A DNA stretch of 64,000 bases from Flavobacterium hydrocarbonoxydans (GCF_009789235.1 NZ_WSTB01000005.1:1-64000); one strand, 5' to 3'. Shown: positions 17,876 to 25,935, counted from the stretch's first letter. Notes: generated from the letters alone by a model not told the origin. Numbers and translations are program-made.

Positions 17876-18310
17876 TTATCTGGCAGGAATATATCCAGCT
17901 CCGAGATTTTGTTTGTAGGTATTCTGAAAATAGACCATATAATTATAAATCAGGTAATTCACTTCGTAGCCATAATTGATGAAAGAATCATAATTAATGC
18001 GCATTTCGTATAAGTCCGGATTAAAACGCATCGGCTGATTCACGCGATTATTCCACTCTGCAACATACTGCTGGTTTTTATTTTCTAAGTACGATTGCGA
18101 ATAATAATTGCGGGATTGTGCTCTCGAAACCAGCCAGCTGCTAAAACCGGGATCTATAATAATCACTTCGTATTCCAGAGAATCATTGGCAATACGCACT
18201 GTATCGTTTACCGCTACTTTTTGTTTGGAAGTATCATTCACCGTTTTTTGCGATGTCGAGCAGGCAATGATGATAAATAAAACAGCGAGTATGTAAAAGG
18301 GAGTTTTCAT
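17876..18310 (-). CDS. DUF6146-like lipoprotein
   Basis: A 144-residue protein with a lipoprotein signal (FIIIAC, Cys17). The conserved body is YEVIIIDPGFSSWLVSRAQSRNYYSQSYLENKNQQYV, then VNQPMRF. I recognise this as the flavobacterial DUF6146 pattern; function is unknown. It is probably anchored in the outer membrane or periplasm. The start is fixed by the signal peptide. Confidence 0.75.
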   Translation of the reverse strand: MKTPFYILAVLFIIIACSTSQKTVNDTSKQKVAVNDTVRIANDSLEYEVIIIDPGFSSWLVSRAQSRNYYSQSYLENKNQQYVAEWNNRVNQPMRFNPDLYEMRINYDSFINYGYEVNYLIYNYMVYFQNTYKQNLGAGYIPAR

Positions 18311-18802
18311 GTTCTTGAAATTGCGAACCTAAATTTACGAAAAAAAAGGATAGGTTTTGAGTTGTGGGTTATGGGTTATGGTTTTACCGCAAAGTTCGCA
18401 AAGGTTTTTTTTTGCTGGAGATATTGCTCGCAAAGACGCAGAGGCGCAAAGTTTTTTTAGCCACAGATTAAAAGGATTAAAAGGATAAAAAAAATCTGCG
18501 GTATCTGCTTAAATCTTTTTAAAATCTGCGTGAAACAAAAAACTTTGCGCCTCTGTGTCTTTGCGATAAAATCATATCTAAAAGACGCACTGCTGTGCGC
18601 CTCTACTTTTAAAATCTGCGTGAAACAAAAACTTTACGCCTCTGTGTCTTTGCGAGAAAATCATACCTAAAAGACGCACTGCTGTGCGCCTCTATTTTTA
18701 AAATCTGCGTGAACCAAAAAAAAGCTATTTACCACAACGGTAAACAGCTTTTATAAAATCTTAGTATCTTAGAGACTCAGGGCCTTAGCACCTTCAAAAA
18801 AA
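18311..18802. other. 492-bp intergenic gap filled with repeats
   Basis: No coding sequence is apparent. The gap contains 'gagttgtgggttatgggtta' boilerplate (18358-18380), 'cgcaaagacgcagaggcgcaaag' segments, a tandem repeat of about 90 bp (18514-18720), a small hairpin (agctatttaccacaacggtaaacagct, 18723-18750), and 'cttagtatcttagagactcag' boilerplate up to the next gene. Confidence 0.75.
18514..18720. repeat. tandem repeat, ~90-bp unit, about 2.2 copies
   Basis: Units begin with aaaatctgcgtgaaacaaaa at 18520 and 18611 (91 bp apart). A third start at 18700 (89 bp further) is cut short. Each unit carries gcgcctctgtgtctttgcg and the palindromic gacgcactgctgtgcgcctc. This is typical Flavobacterium intergenic repeat material. 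Confidence 0.8.
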
Positions 18803-19360
18803 CTATCTTCCAAATAATTTTCCTAATAACCCACTAAAGCCTCCTTTGCTGGAAGCCACAGCCACAACATCGCTCACATCTACTCTTCCGTCAGCATTTT
18901 GGTCTAATCCAAACTGCATTCCGTATTTCGAAATCGTATCCATAATATTCGATGCCTGACCGCTATTTCCAGAAATCGAATTGATAATGTCTGAAATCTG
19001 AAAACTTCCGTCATTCGGGTCTTTTGCTTTATTTACCAAAGAATTAAGTACCTGCGGAATCATACTTCCGGCAACATTGGATGATGTATCAGTACTTAAA
19101 CCAAATTTCTGTCCCAGATTACCCGACAATTGCTCTGTAAGTTGTTTTACAACAGGATTAGAACTATCAATAGCACCACCCTGAAACAAACCAGCCAATT
19201 GTTCGGTACCACCTTCAGAAGCTATTTTTTGCAATCCAGAAAAGATAGAACTGCTGGCTTCATTCATTACATCTTCGTTTTGTTCGTTCGGAACAGCACT
19301 ATTATTTACGACAGCATCGCCACCATATTGTTTTACTAATTGAGTTAATTGATCTAGCAT
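18803..19360 (-). CDS. DUF937 (YidB-like) family protein
   Basis: A 185-residue protein starting MLDQLTQLVKQYGGDAV at 19360. The upstream 21 codons of the frame lie inside the promoter/terminator region and are not used. Sequence features typical of DUF937: LAGLFQGGAIDSSNPVVKQLTEQL, NVAGSMIPQVLNSLVNK, a Gly/Ser-rich C-terminus ending GGFSGLLGKLFGR. An EF-hand-like DQNADGRVDVSDV loop precedes the C-terminus. Function is unknown. It lies downstream of serA but beyond a strong terminator, with its own -7 box. Confidence 0.85.
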   Translation of the reverse strand: MLDQLTQLVKQYGGDAVVNNSAVPNEQNEDVMNEASSSIFSGLQKIASEGGTEQLAGLFQGGAIDSSNPVVKQLTEQLSGNLGQKFGLSTDTSSNVAGSMIPQVLNSLVNKAKDPNDGSFQISDIINSISGNSGQASNIMDTISKYGMQFGLDQNADGRVDVSDVVAVASSKGGFSGLLGKLFGR

Positions 19361-19384
19361 GATAATTAGGTTTAGGTTAGAATT

Positions 19385-19392
19385 CAAAATTA
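19385..19392 (-). promoter_or_regulatory. -7 box (TAATTTTG) for the DUF937 gene
   Basis: The reverse complement of 19385-19392 is TAATTTTG (TAnnTTTG), 25 bp before the ATG at 19360. It supports that ATG over the one at 19423, which lies upstream of this box. Confidence 0.45.
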
Positions 19393-19393
19393 G

Positions 19394-19437
19394 TAAAAAA
19401 AAGAAAAGGGATTTATTAAACAATGTTAATAAATCCC
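19394..19437 (-). terminator. rho-independent terminator of serA
   Basis: A perfect 12-bp stem (gggatttattaa 19408-19419, ttaataaatccc 19426-19437) with a 6-base loop. On the minus strand it is followed by a T-rich run (19394-19407). It lies 26 bp beyond the serA stop. Confidence 0.8.
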
Positions 19438-19462
19438 TCCTAAAATATTTAATTATAATAGA

Positions 19463-20413
19463 TTAGCCTAAAATTGAAATGATTTGTGAGGCTAATTCAG
19501 TACCAATTCTGTCTTGTGCTTCTCCAGTAGCAGCTCCAATGTGTGGAGTCAACGAAATTTTTGGGTGCATTAGGATGGTCATTTCCGGTTTTGGCTCGCT
19601 TTCAAAAACGTCTAAACCTGCAAAAGCCACTTTTCCTGAATCCAAAGCTTTAATCAAAGCAACCTCATCAATAACACCACCACGAGCACAGTTTACAATA
19701 CCCACACCATCTTTCATAGTAGCAAGAGCAGCTTCGTCAACGATATAACCGTTTTGTGCAGGAACGTGAAGCGTAATAAAATCAGCTTCTTTAAACAAAG
19801 ATTCTAATGATTGCGAAACGATCGTTGTAGTAACAGATTGTCCGTCAAAAAACTCCACTTTTACATCTACAGAAGGAATAAAACTATCTGCAGCGATCAC
19901 TTTCATTCCTAAACCAAGTGCCATTTTTGCAGTAGCCTGACCAATACGGCCAATACCCACAATACCAAGCGTTTTGCCTCTTAGCTCAACACCATTTGCG
20001 TATGCTTTTTTCAAACCATCAAAGTTTGAATCGCCTTCAAGAGGCATATTTCTGTTAGAATCATGCAGGAAACGAACACCTGAAAACAAGTGAGCGAAAA
20101 CCAATTCAGCAACTGATTCAGATGAAGAAGCTGGCGTATTGATTACATGAATTCCTTTGCTTTTAGCATAATCAACATCAATATTATCCATACCAACACC
20201 ACCACGGCCAATAATTTTAAGACCTGGGCAAGCATCAATAATATCTTTACGTACTTTGGTTGCACTACGTACCAACACTACGCTTACGTTGTTTTCGTTA
20301 ACAAAATTAGCAACTTGTTCCTGAGCTACTTTTGTAGTGATAACTTCAAATCCACCTTTTTCTAAAGCTAGAATTCCACTTTTAGAAATTCCGTCATTCG
20401 CTAATACTTTCAT
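19463..20413 (-). CDS. serA: D-3-phosphoglycerate dehydrogenase (short form)
   Basis: A 316-residue NAD-dependent 2-hydroxyacid dehydrogenase oxidising 3-phosphoglycerate, the first step of serine synthesis. The nucleotide-binding loop is GIVGIGRIGQA. Catalytic residues sit in NCARGGVIDE (Arg), the segment before ESEPKPEM (Glu) and SLTPHIGAAT (His). It lacks the C-terminal ACT domain, so it is the short form without classical serine feedback. serC lies 202 bp upstream on the same strand, consistent with a shared pathway; a structured repeat (20487-20571) interrupts the gap. Confidence 0.92.
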   Translation of the reverse strand: MKVLANDGISKSGILALEKGGFEVITTKVAQEQVANFVNENNVSVVLVRSATKVRKDIIDACPGLKIIGRGGVGMDNIDVDYAKSKGIHVINTPASSSESVAELVFAHLFSGVRFLHDSNRNMPLEGDSNFDGLKKAYANGVELRGKTLGIVGIGRIGQATAKMALGLGMKVIAADSFIPSVDVKVEFFDGQSVTTTIVSQSLESLFKEADFITLHVPAQNGYIVDEAALATMKDGVGIVNCARGGVIDEVALIKALDSGKVAFAGLDVFESEPKPEMTILMHPKISLTPHIGAATGEAQDRIGTELASQIISILG

Positions 20414-20486
20414 TATAGTTTATGTGTTTATTTGGTTAACCGTTTAACAGCTGAACCTATATTATAATTTTTCTTTTTTTGATTTA

Positions 20487-20571
20487 GAAGCTATTTCCCG
20501 CTATCCATTGCAATCTTTTATTTTTTTAAAGGAAAAAAATAAAAGGATTTCCATTTCTATCGGGGCTAGGG
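20487..20571 (+). repeat. dispersed structured element, copy B
   Basis: Flanks gaagctatttcccgctatcc and ttgcaatctttt, a central A/T hairpin (tttttttaaaggaaaaaaa), then aaaaggatttccatttctat and cggggctaggg. Compared with copy A the flanks are nearly identical while the hairpin stem differs completely in sequence but still pairs. It lies between serC and serA. Confidence 0.65.
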
Positions 20572-20615
20572 CTTCAGTATTCATTAGATATTTTTCTGAA
20601 AACTGAGACTGAAAA

Positions 20616-21686
20616 CTAAACTTTAGTTTCTAATGCTTTCATTACATCTACTAAAACCTGAACACTTTCGATAGGCATAGCGTTGTAAATAGAAGCTCTG
20701 TAACCACCTACAGAACGGTGTCCTGGCAATCCGGAAATGTTAGCCTCTTTCCATAATTTGTCAAAAGTCTCCGTGTGATCAGGGTTGGTTAGCAAGAAAG
20801 TTACATTCATGTTCGAACGGTCTTCTACCGCTGCAGCACCTTTAAACAATGGGTTTCTGTCGATTTCGTTATAAAGTAATGCCGCTTTTGCGTTGTTTAA
20901 TTTTTCAACTGCTGCAATACCACCTTTACTTTTAATCCATTGTAATGTTAATAAAGAAACATAAACTGCAAAAACAGGAGGTGTATTGTACATACTTTCT
21001 GCTTTGATATGTTTAGCATAATCTAACATACTTGGAATAGTTCTGCCGCTTTTTTCTAAAATCTCTTCTTTAACCACTACAAGTGTAGTTCCTGCAGGAC
21101 CCATATTTTTCTGAGCACCGGCATAGATCAAATCAAATTTAGAGAAATCCAATTCACGTGAAAAAATATCAGAACTCATGTCGCAAACCACAGGAACATT
21201 CGTCGCTGGGAAGTCTTTCATTTGAGTTCCAAAAATAGTATTGTTGCTGGTACAGTGAAAATAAGCTGCATCAGCCGGTATTTCGTATCCTTTTGGAATA
21301 TGGTTGTAATTTTCTTCTTTTGATGAAGCTACGATAATAGTTTCACCAAAATTCTTTGCTTCTTTTATAGCTGCAGTAGCCCAGGTTCCGGAGTCTAAAT
21401 AAGCTGCTTTTCCGCCTTCTTTCATCAGGTTGTACGGAGCCATCAAAAATGCTGTACTGGCACCACCTTGTAAAAATAAAGCCTGGTATCCTTTGCCTGT
21501 AAGGCCTAATAATTCTAAAGCCAGCGAACGGGCTTCATCCATAACAGCAACGAAATCTTTGCTTCGGTGCGAAATTTCCAGAATTGATAATCCAGAATTG
21601 TTAAAATTTAAAACTGCTTGTGAAGCTTTCTCAAAAACTTCCTGAGGTAAAATACTTGGTCCTGCGCTGTAGTTGTGTTTTTTCAT
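20616..21686 (-). CDS. serC: 3-phosphoserine aminotransferase
   Basis: A 356-residue class V PLP enzyme converting 3-phosphohydroxypyruvate to phosphoserine. It starts MKKHNYSAGPSILP, the family's usual N-terminus. The substrate/PLP-binding LFLQGGAST and the PLP lysine in YAGAQKNMGPAGTT are present, as is the C-terminal LPGHRSVGGYRASIYNAMP. Length is normal. It precedes serA on the same strand. Confidence 0.95.
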   Translation of the reverse strand: MKKHNYSAGPSILPQEVFEKASQAVLNFNNSGLSILEISHRSKDFVAVMDEARSLALELLGLTGKGYQALFLQGGASTAFLMAPYNLMKEGGKAAYLDSGTWATAAIKEAKNFGETIIVASSKEENYNHIPKGYEIPADAAYFHCTSNNTIFGTQMKDFPATNVPVVCDMSSDIFSRELDFSKFDLIYAGAQKNMGPAGTTLVVVKEEILEKSGRTIPSMLDYAKHIKAESMYNTPPVFAVYVSLLTLQWIKSKGGIAAVEKLNNAKAALLYNEIDRNPLFKGAAAVEDRSNMNVTFLLTNPDHTETFDKLWKEANISGLPGHRSVGGYRASIYNAMPIESVQVLVDVMKALETKV

Positions 21687-21777
21687 GGTATAGTTAATAG
21701 TCCAAATTTTAAAAACGCAAATTTCGGCAATAGGAGCTGAAAAAGCGTTAAATTATTCGAAATAATTAAACAATTTT

Positions 21778-22842
21778 TTACTTTGTTGTTAACAAAAACG
21801 TTATAGTATCTACGTTATCAGCATAATCCCATAATTGGGGTTTTTGGCTTTGCCCAAATGCAATACTGTTTTTTGTCAAATTGTTGCTTGCGATACACTG
21901 AATTTGTTCGGCATCATTTTCGAGACGGTTTTGCAAATCTTCGAGGTTATCGTAAAATTCGTAAAACACACTCGAAATAGGAGAGGCGTAGCTTGCATCT
22001 TCTTTTATGGTCAAAAAGCCATTGTCGAGCAATTTAAAATTACTCATCAAAAACACGGCTTTGTTGTAGTCGTAATTGTTGGCATATTTTTCGTAATGAA
22101 TCACGTCCTGGTATTTGAAAATCGCTTCAAAAAAACCATCAAAAACATAGCCTTTTGGTACAAAAAGCTTCGAAACATTGCGGCAGCCTAAACCAAAATA
22201 ACGAAAGATATCTTCGCCCAAAGCTTCTAAATCTTCTTTAGATTCCTGACCGTTTAAAATTGCAACCGAGTTTCGGTTTTTGCGAATGATCGACGGTTTG
22301 TCTTTAAAATAATATTCAAAATAACGCGCTGTATTATTGCTTCCGGTGGCAATTACGGTATCAAAATTTTCGAGTTTCCCTTCCACGAAAGTGATTTTAT
22401 CTTTCAGCGTTTCATCTGCAAAAACCAAATATTTAGCCAGAAAAGGCAAAAGATGCTGATCATTCGAAGAGGTTTTAATCAACGCTTTGTTGCCGGTAAT
22501 CAGTACCGACAGAAAATCATGAAATCCTACCAACGGAATATTTCCGGCCAGAATCAATGCTACTGTTTTTTCATCCTGAGAAGCATCAAAAGTATAAGCC
22601 GAAAGCCATTGGTCCAAATTTTCTTCAGTCAGGGCTTCTGCCCAGGAATTTATAGCAAAATAAACCTGCTCAGGTGTGTACCAGCCGTTGTGCGATTGCG
22701 AAAGATGAATTAGATCTACGAAGGCATCAAAAAACAAATCATTACCCAAAACCGATTCTTTTTTAGTATTTCCGGCTTCAGAAAACTGACTTAAAAAGCG
22801 GCCTAGTGCTATAAAAGATTGTTTTTTTTCGTTTTGTAACAT
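21778..22842 (-). CDS. acyl-CoA reductase (LuxC-like)
   Basis: A 354-residue protein annotated across Bacteroidota as acyl-CoA reductase. It has the aldehyde-dehydrogenase-like features of LuxC: LILAGNIPLVGFHDFLSVLI, LIKTSSNDQHLLPFLAKYL, VIATGSNNTARYF and the Cys-containing FGLGCRNVSKLF, which holds the expected catalytic Cys. The physiological substrate is unknown. It is divergent from the ferredoxin gene with interlocked promoters, a pairing common in this phylum. A redox link (ferredoxin supplying electrons) is conceivable but unproven. Confidence 0.83.
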   Translation of the reverse strand: MLQNEKKQSFIALGRFLSQFSEAGNTKKESVLGNDLFFDAFVDLIHLSQSHNGWYTPEQVYFAINSWAEALTEENLDQWLSAYTFDASQDEKTVALILAGNIPLVGFHDFLSVLITGNKALIKTSSNDQHLLPFLAKYLVFADETLKDKITFVEGKLENFDTVIATGSNNTARYFEYYFKDKPSIIRKNRNSVAILNGQESKEDLEALGEDIFRYFGLGCRNVSKLFVPKGYVFDGFFEAIFKYQDVIHYEKYANNYDYNKAVFLMSNFKLLDNGFLTIKEDASYASPISSVFYEFYDNLEDLQNRLENDAEQIQCIASNNLTKNSIAFGQSQKPQLWDYADNVDTITFLLTTK

Positions 22843-22848
22843 AAGTAA

Positions 22849-22880
22849 TTTGTTTATGAAAGGTTTTGATTGTAATTTTG
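22849..22880 (+). promoter_or_regulatory. ferredoxin promoter (TTTG-N20-TAATTTTG)
   Basis: TTTG at 22849-22852 and TAATTTTG at 22873-22880 are 20 bp apart, matching the Bacteroidota -33/-7 pattern. The ATG lies 100 bp downstream of the -7 box. Confidence 0.65.
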
Positions 22881-22882
22881 CA

Positions 22883-22914
22883 CAAAAATAAGCTATATTA
22901 AGTTATAAGGCAAA
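22883..22914 (-). promoter_or_regulatory. acyl-CoA reductase promoter (TTTG-N20-TATTTTTG on minus strand)
   Basis: On the minus strand, TTTG (22911-22914) is followed after 20 bp by TATTTTTG (22883-22890). Its -7 box is 2 bp from the plus-strand -7 box, so the two promoters face each other and should compete for polymerase. Confidence 0.6.
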
Positions 22915-22980
22915 GCAGAATAAAATGTTTGGCATTTTATTCTGAAATCGAATAACTTTTAACTCGTAACCAAGAACAAA

Positions 22981-23331
22981 ATGGCAATAATTATAACTGA
23001 CGAATGCATAAACTGTGGGGCTTGTGAACCAGAGTGCCCAAATACAGCGATTTATGAAGGAGCTGACGATTGGAGATATAAAGACGGAACAAGTCTTAAA
23101 GGAAAAGTAATTTTACCAGACGGAACTGAGGTGGATGCAGATGATGCGCAAACGCCAATTTCGGACGAAGTATATTATATCGTTCCTGGAAAATGTACCG
23201 AGTGTAAAGGTTTTCATGATGAGCCGCAATGTGCTGCTGTATGTCCTGTAGATTGTTGCGTACCGGATGATAATCACGTAGAAGATGAAGAAACCTTGTT
23301 GAACAGACAGGCGTTCCTGCATAATGAATAA
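22981..23331 (+). CDS. 4Fe-4S dicluster ferredoxin
   Basis: A 116-residue ferredoxin starting [21 protein letters not shown]. Two cluster-binding motifs are visible: C-x2-C-x2-C-x3-C at the N-terminus and [22 protein letters not shown] near residues 73-95. The second motif has a widened spacing (C-x2-C-x8-C-x3-C), as in Bacteroidota and Chlorobi-type 2[4Fe-4S] ferredoxins. An acidic insert of about 30 residues lies between the clusters and an acidic tail follows. It is a soluble electron carrier. It is followed by its own strong terminator. Confidence 0.92.
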   Translation: MAIIITDECINCGACEPECPNTAIYEGADDWRYKDGTSLKGKVILPDGTEVDADDAQTPISDEVYYIVPGKCTECKGFHDEPQCAAVCPVDCCVPDDNHVEDEETLLNRQAFLHNE

Positions 23332-23351
23332 ATAGATTTAAAGTTTTATAT

Positions 23352-23386
23352 AAAAATCCTGAGCTAATCCCTCAGGATTTTTTTTT
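23352..23386 (+). terminator. terminator with AATCCTGAG/CTCAGGATT stem (ferredoxin)
   Basis: Stem aaaaatcctgag (23352-23363) and ctcaggattttt (23371-23382), then a T-run. The same stem recurs at 27681 and 28984. Confidence 0.85.
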
Positions 23387-23414
23387 GGACTATTCTCAAT
23401 AAAGATGTTACGAT

Positions 23415-23453
23415 TTCACCCCTTGAAGGGTTTTAAACCCTTCAAGGGGTGAA
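23415..23453. repeat. perfect 19-bp inverted repeat
   Basis: Arms ttcaccccttgaagggttt (23415-23433) and its exact complement (23435-23453) are separated by one base. No T-run follows, so it is not an ordinary terminator. It may be a mobile palindrome of the REP type. Confidence 0.8.
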
Positions 23454-23774
23454 CAAACGCGCTTGATTAGAAAGTTCGTTGCCATTTTTTTTTGTCTTCG
23501 TTTCTGATAGCGATTCTACAAAAACCGTATATATACCTGCTGCTACATTTTTATTTATGACTATCCCTGTCTTAAATAAATATCAAGCGATTGTGGTTTC
23601 CCGTAATGGAAGTTGGAATTGTTGTTTGATATTTGTTTTTATTGAAAAGTAATTTAAAAGTGTTGGGTAAGATTTTGTCTTGCTTATTACTATTTGATGA
23701 GATAGATTGTATGATTTAATTGTACGTATTTTGAGTTGGCAGCTAATCAACCTAAAGAACATAAAAATATCATT

Positions 23775-24854
23775 ATGGAAGAATTTGAGAATTATGACGA
23801 GTTTAAAAAGATGCAAACTGAATGGGCTCTACTAAATCTTGTTCGAGAATTAAGAGGCATTTCTAATAAAGGCGCAACTCCGACATATTATAGTGCTATA
23901 AAGTTAGCTACTCAAATTGTTCCTGAAATTTTCAATGAAAAGTCTTTAATTGTTCAGCGACATCATGAACCCGATTTAGTTAGGTCTTTTAGACAAAAAG
24001 CAGAAGCACAAAGTAAGTTAGAAGGACGTATTGTAGAGGCAGTAGAAATCGTTGATCAAGAAATTACTAAATTAAATCAACAAATTGGAACAGATATAAT
24101 TAACAATGACTTACTAAAAAAAGAATTAGACAAAGTTCAAATTGTTCGTTCATTACTTATTCCAAGAAATGTTCAAGAAGATTATATTCTTGAGCATGAT
24201 GTAAAATCATTTAAATTCGATATTCAACCAATTGAAATTGGAACGAAACATGCAGATTATAAAGTTTCTGAAAATAGAATTATTAGAGTTAGACTCATTC
24301 ATCCAAATGATGGAGAGCAATCGATGGGAGCTGATTTGATTTATGAACAATATGATCAAGAAAACAAAAAAGTGAGATTTACAATGATTCAATATAAAAT
24401 TTGGGATGGAGAATTATTATATTGGTCACAAGCTAAAAATCTTGATCCGCAATTAAAAAAAATGGAGGATAATCTATGTAAAAACCATTTTTGTAAGTGT
24501 GAAAATGGTAATAATTACGCAACAACTTATAGATATCCTTTTTGTTGTGCCTTTCTCAGACCAACTGATAAACTACAGTTTAAAAATAGCAAATTCACTT
24601 CTTCTGGGATGCATATACCAATTTGCAAAATTAATGGTGTAACGGAGGAAAGTAAAGATGGTAATAAAATACTAAAGAAAAGGAATATGAAAGAAACTTC
24701 ATTATCTCATAAAGTATTTGAAGAAAATTTTAATTTAAACCAAATCGGAAGTAGGTGGATGAGTTATTCAGATGCTGAAAAACTATATAAAGAGCATAAA
24801 ATATTAGAAGATGATGAAAGGATTATTATTCATGTTCAAGAATTAGAATTGTAA
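23775..24854 (+). CDS. orphan hypothetical protein with PD-(D/E)XK-like motif and Cys-rich segment
   Basis: A 359-residue protein from the ATG at 23775 (MEEFENYDEFKKMQ); a TTG at 23736 is in frame but less likely. No family recognised. An N-terminal helical region (about 1-130) has heptad-like stretches (EIVDQEITKLNQQI, KKELDKVQIVRSLL). A central segment GADLIYEQ...IQYK resembles the D-(x)n-(E/Q)xK core of PD-(D/E)XK nuclease folds. A Cys cluster follows (NLCKNHFCKCE, YPFCCAF), likely metal-binding. Base use is AT-rich: the 60-base line at 24361 has 13 G/C, against 27 in the ferredoxin line at 23101. Alone between unrelated genes, it looks acquired. A defence or nucleic-acid role is inference only. 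Confidence 0.65.
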   Translation: MEEFENYDEFKKMQTEWALLNLVRELRGISNKGATPTYYSAIKLATQIVPEIFNEKSLIVQRHHEPDLVRSFRQKAEAQSKLEGRIVEAVEIVDQEITKLNQQIGTDIINNDLLKKELDKVQIVRSLLIPRNVQEDYILEHDVKSFKFDIQPIEIGTKHADYKVSENRIIRVRLIHPNDGEQSMGADLIYEQYDQENKKVRFTMIQYKIWDGELLYWSQAKNLDPQLKKMEDNLCKNHFCKCENGNNYATTYRYPFCCAFLRPTDKLQFKNSKFTSSGMHIPICKINGVTEESKDGNKILKKRNMKETSLSHKVFEENFNLNQIGSRWMSYSDAEKLYKEHKILEDDERIIIHVQELEL

Positions 24855-25030
24855 AGTAGCTGCTAACAAATTTTTGTGGTTATTGGAATTTAATGGAATT
24901 ATCATTTAAAGAACCACAAAGATTTATGCTGAATAATTTTATAATGATATGCTGGTATACGATTCTTATTTATTTTCTATCAAAAACACCAATCCCCAAA
25001 TAATTTTCGTCTAAATAAAAATACACTCAT

Positions 25031-25068
25031 TATAGTGATTTATTATTTCTTTTTAAGAAATAACTTTG
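25031..25068 (+). promoter_or_regulatory. promoter module 1 (TATAGTGATTTATTA-N15-TAACTTTG)
   Basis: A 15-bp block at 25031-25045 is followed exactly 15 bp later by TAACTTTG (25061-25068), a TAnnTTTG -7 box. The same block and spacing occur at 25898-25935 in front of the leucine-rich-repeat lipoprotein gene. Confidence 0.6.
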
Positions 25069-25079
25069 TTTAATTTTTT

Positions 25080-25106
25080 GTCATAACCTTAGTATTAAGT
25101 TATGAC
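25080..25106. promoter_or_regulatory. 8-bp inverted repeat in the SRPBCC leader (possible operator)
   Basis: Arms gtcataac (25080-25087) and gttatgac (25099-25106) are perfect and separated by 11 bp. They lie 11 bp downstream of the -7 box, overlapping the expected transcription start, as an operator would. Confidence 0.45.
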
Positions 25107-25194
25107 CAGAACATTTGATTATAAAATTCTTTAAATACATAATCTTAAACCATTATCACTAACTTTACAAAACAACACCCAAAAAACCACAACA

Positions 25195-25653
25195 ATGGTA
25201 CACATCATTCATAGAGTAGGAATTAAAGCTGCGGTTCAGGAAGTTTACCAGGCATTGGCAACGACAAAAGGAATATCAAACTGGTGGACAAAAGATACGA
25301 GTGGCGCATCTGAAATAGGAAAAACAGTGGTAACACGATTTCATACTTTAGAAGGAAACGAAGTAGGCAGCATGCAATTTGAAATACAAGGTTTGGAGCC
25401 TGATAAAAAAGTCCATTGGAAATTCTTAGAAGGCCCACAGGAATGGATGGGCACCGAAGTGATATTCGAGTTGCATCAGGAAGAAGACTATACCATTGTG
25501 CTGTTTCGTCATATCAACTGGGCTGAAGAAGTCGAGTTTAAAGCGCATTGCAGTATGAAATGGGCAATATTTCTGCTAAGCTTAAAACAGCTTGTCGAAA
25601 CCGGTGCAGGAAAACCTTCGCCCAACGATATCAAAATAGACAATTGGAATTAA
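25195..25653 (+). CDS. SRPBCC (AHSA1/START-like) domain protein
   Basis: A 152-residue single-domain protein of the SRPBCC superfamily, a hydrophobic-ligand-binding fold. It begins with the usual strand-helix pattern (VGIKAAVQEVYQALATTKGISNWWTKDT), and the motifs GSMQFEIQGLEPDKKVHWKF and the C-terminal helix CSMKWAIFLLSLKQLVETG fit AHSA1-like members. Ligand or function is unknown. The gene shares a promoter module with the LRR lipoprotein downstream, though repeats lie between them. Confidence 0.85.
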   Translation: MVHIIHRVGIKAAVQEVYQALATTKGISNWWTKDTSGASEIGKTVVTRFHTLEGNEVGSMQFEIQGLEPDKKVHWKFLEGPQEWMGTEVIFELHQEEDYTIVLFRHINWAEEVEFKAHCSMKWAIFLLSLKQLVETGAGKPSPNDIKIDNWN

Positions 25654-25670
25654 CGGTTACGAGGGGTTTA

Positions 25671-25878
25671 TTTTCACGCAGATTTTCGCAGATTTTTTTC
25701 TTTTAATCTGTTGACTCAGTGTAATCCGTGGTCTATTTTATTCTCTCGCAGATTTAGCAGATTTAGCAGATTTTTTTTCTTTCAATCGGTTAAATCAGTG
25801 TCATCAGTGGTCTATATTTATTTTCACGCAGATTTCGCAGATTTTTTTAATCTTTTAAATCATTTTAATCTGTGGCCT
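25671..25878. repeat. three degenerate repeats of 'cgcagattt...aatctg..gtggtcta' type
   Basis: Units start near 25671, 25741 and 25821. Each has ttttcacgcagatttcgcag, a T-run, then variants of ttaatctgtt...agtgtaatccgtggtcta. The same family appears near 33230-33296 and in 18430-18530, a common Flavobacterium spacer type. Confidence 0.7.
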
Positions 25879-25897
25879 AAAAAAAAAAATACTCATT

Positions 25898-25935
25898 TAT
25901 AGTGATTTATTAGTGCTTTTCAAGAAGTAGTTTTG
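25898..25935 (+). promoter_or_regulatory. promoter module 2 (TATAGTGATTTATTA-N15-TAGTTTTG)
   Basis: The 15-bp block (25898-25912) is identical to that at 25031. The 15-bp gap to the -7 box TAGTTTTG (25928-25935) is also identical. The LRR gene starts 47 bp downstream of the box. Confidence 0.6.

Larger units (their letters stand above)
23332..23774. other. intergenic gap with terminator and palindrome
   Basis: 443 bp. It contains the ferredoxin terminator (23352-23386) and a perfect 19-bp palindrome (23415-23453). About 320 bp of AT-rich sequence follows with no ORF that looks real and no clean TAnnTTTG box. Confidence 0.6.
24855..25194. other. intergenic gap carrying the SRPBCC promoter module
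   Basis: 340 bp without a gene. It contains an upstream element plus -7 box (25031-25068) duplicated at 25898-25935, and an 8-bp inverted repeat (25080-25106) in the presumed leader. Confidence 0.6.

Noticed and set aside
20616..23331. serC/serA/acyl-CoA reductase/ferredoxin as a novel redox cluster
   Set aside because: This neighbourhood is common in Bacteroidota and the genes are typical; only the promoter geometry was kept as an observation.
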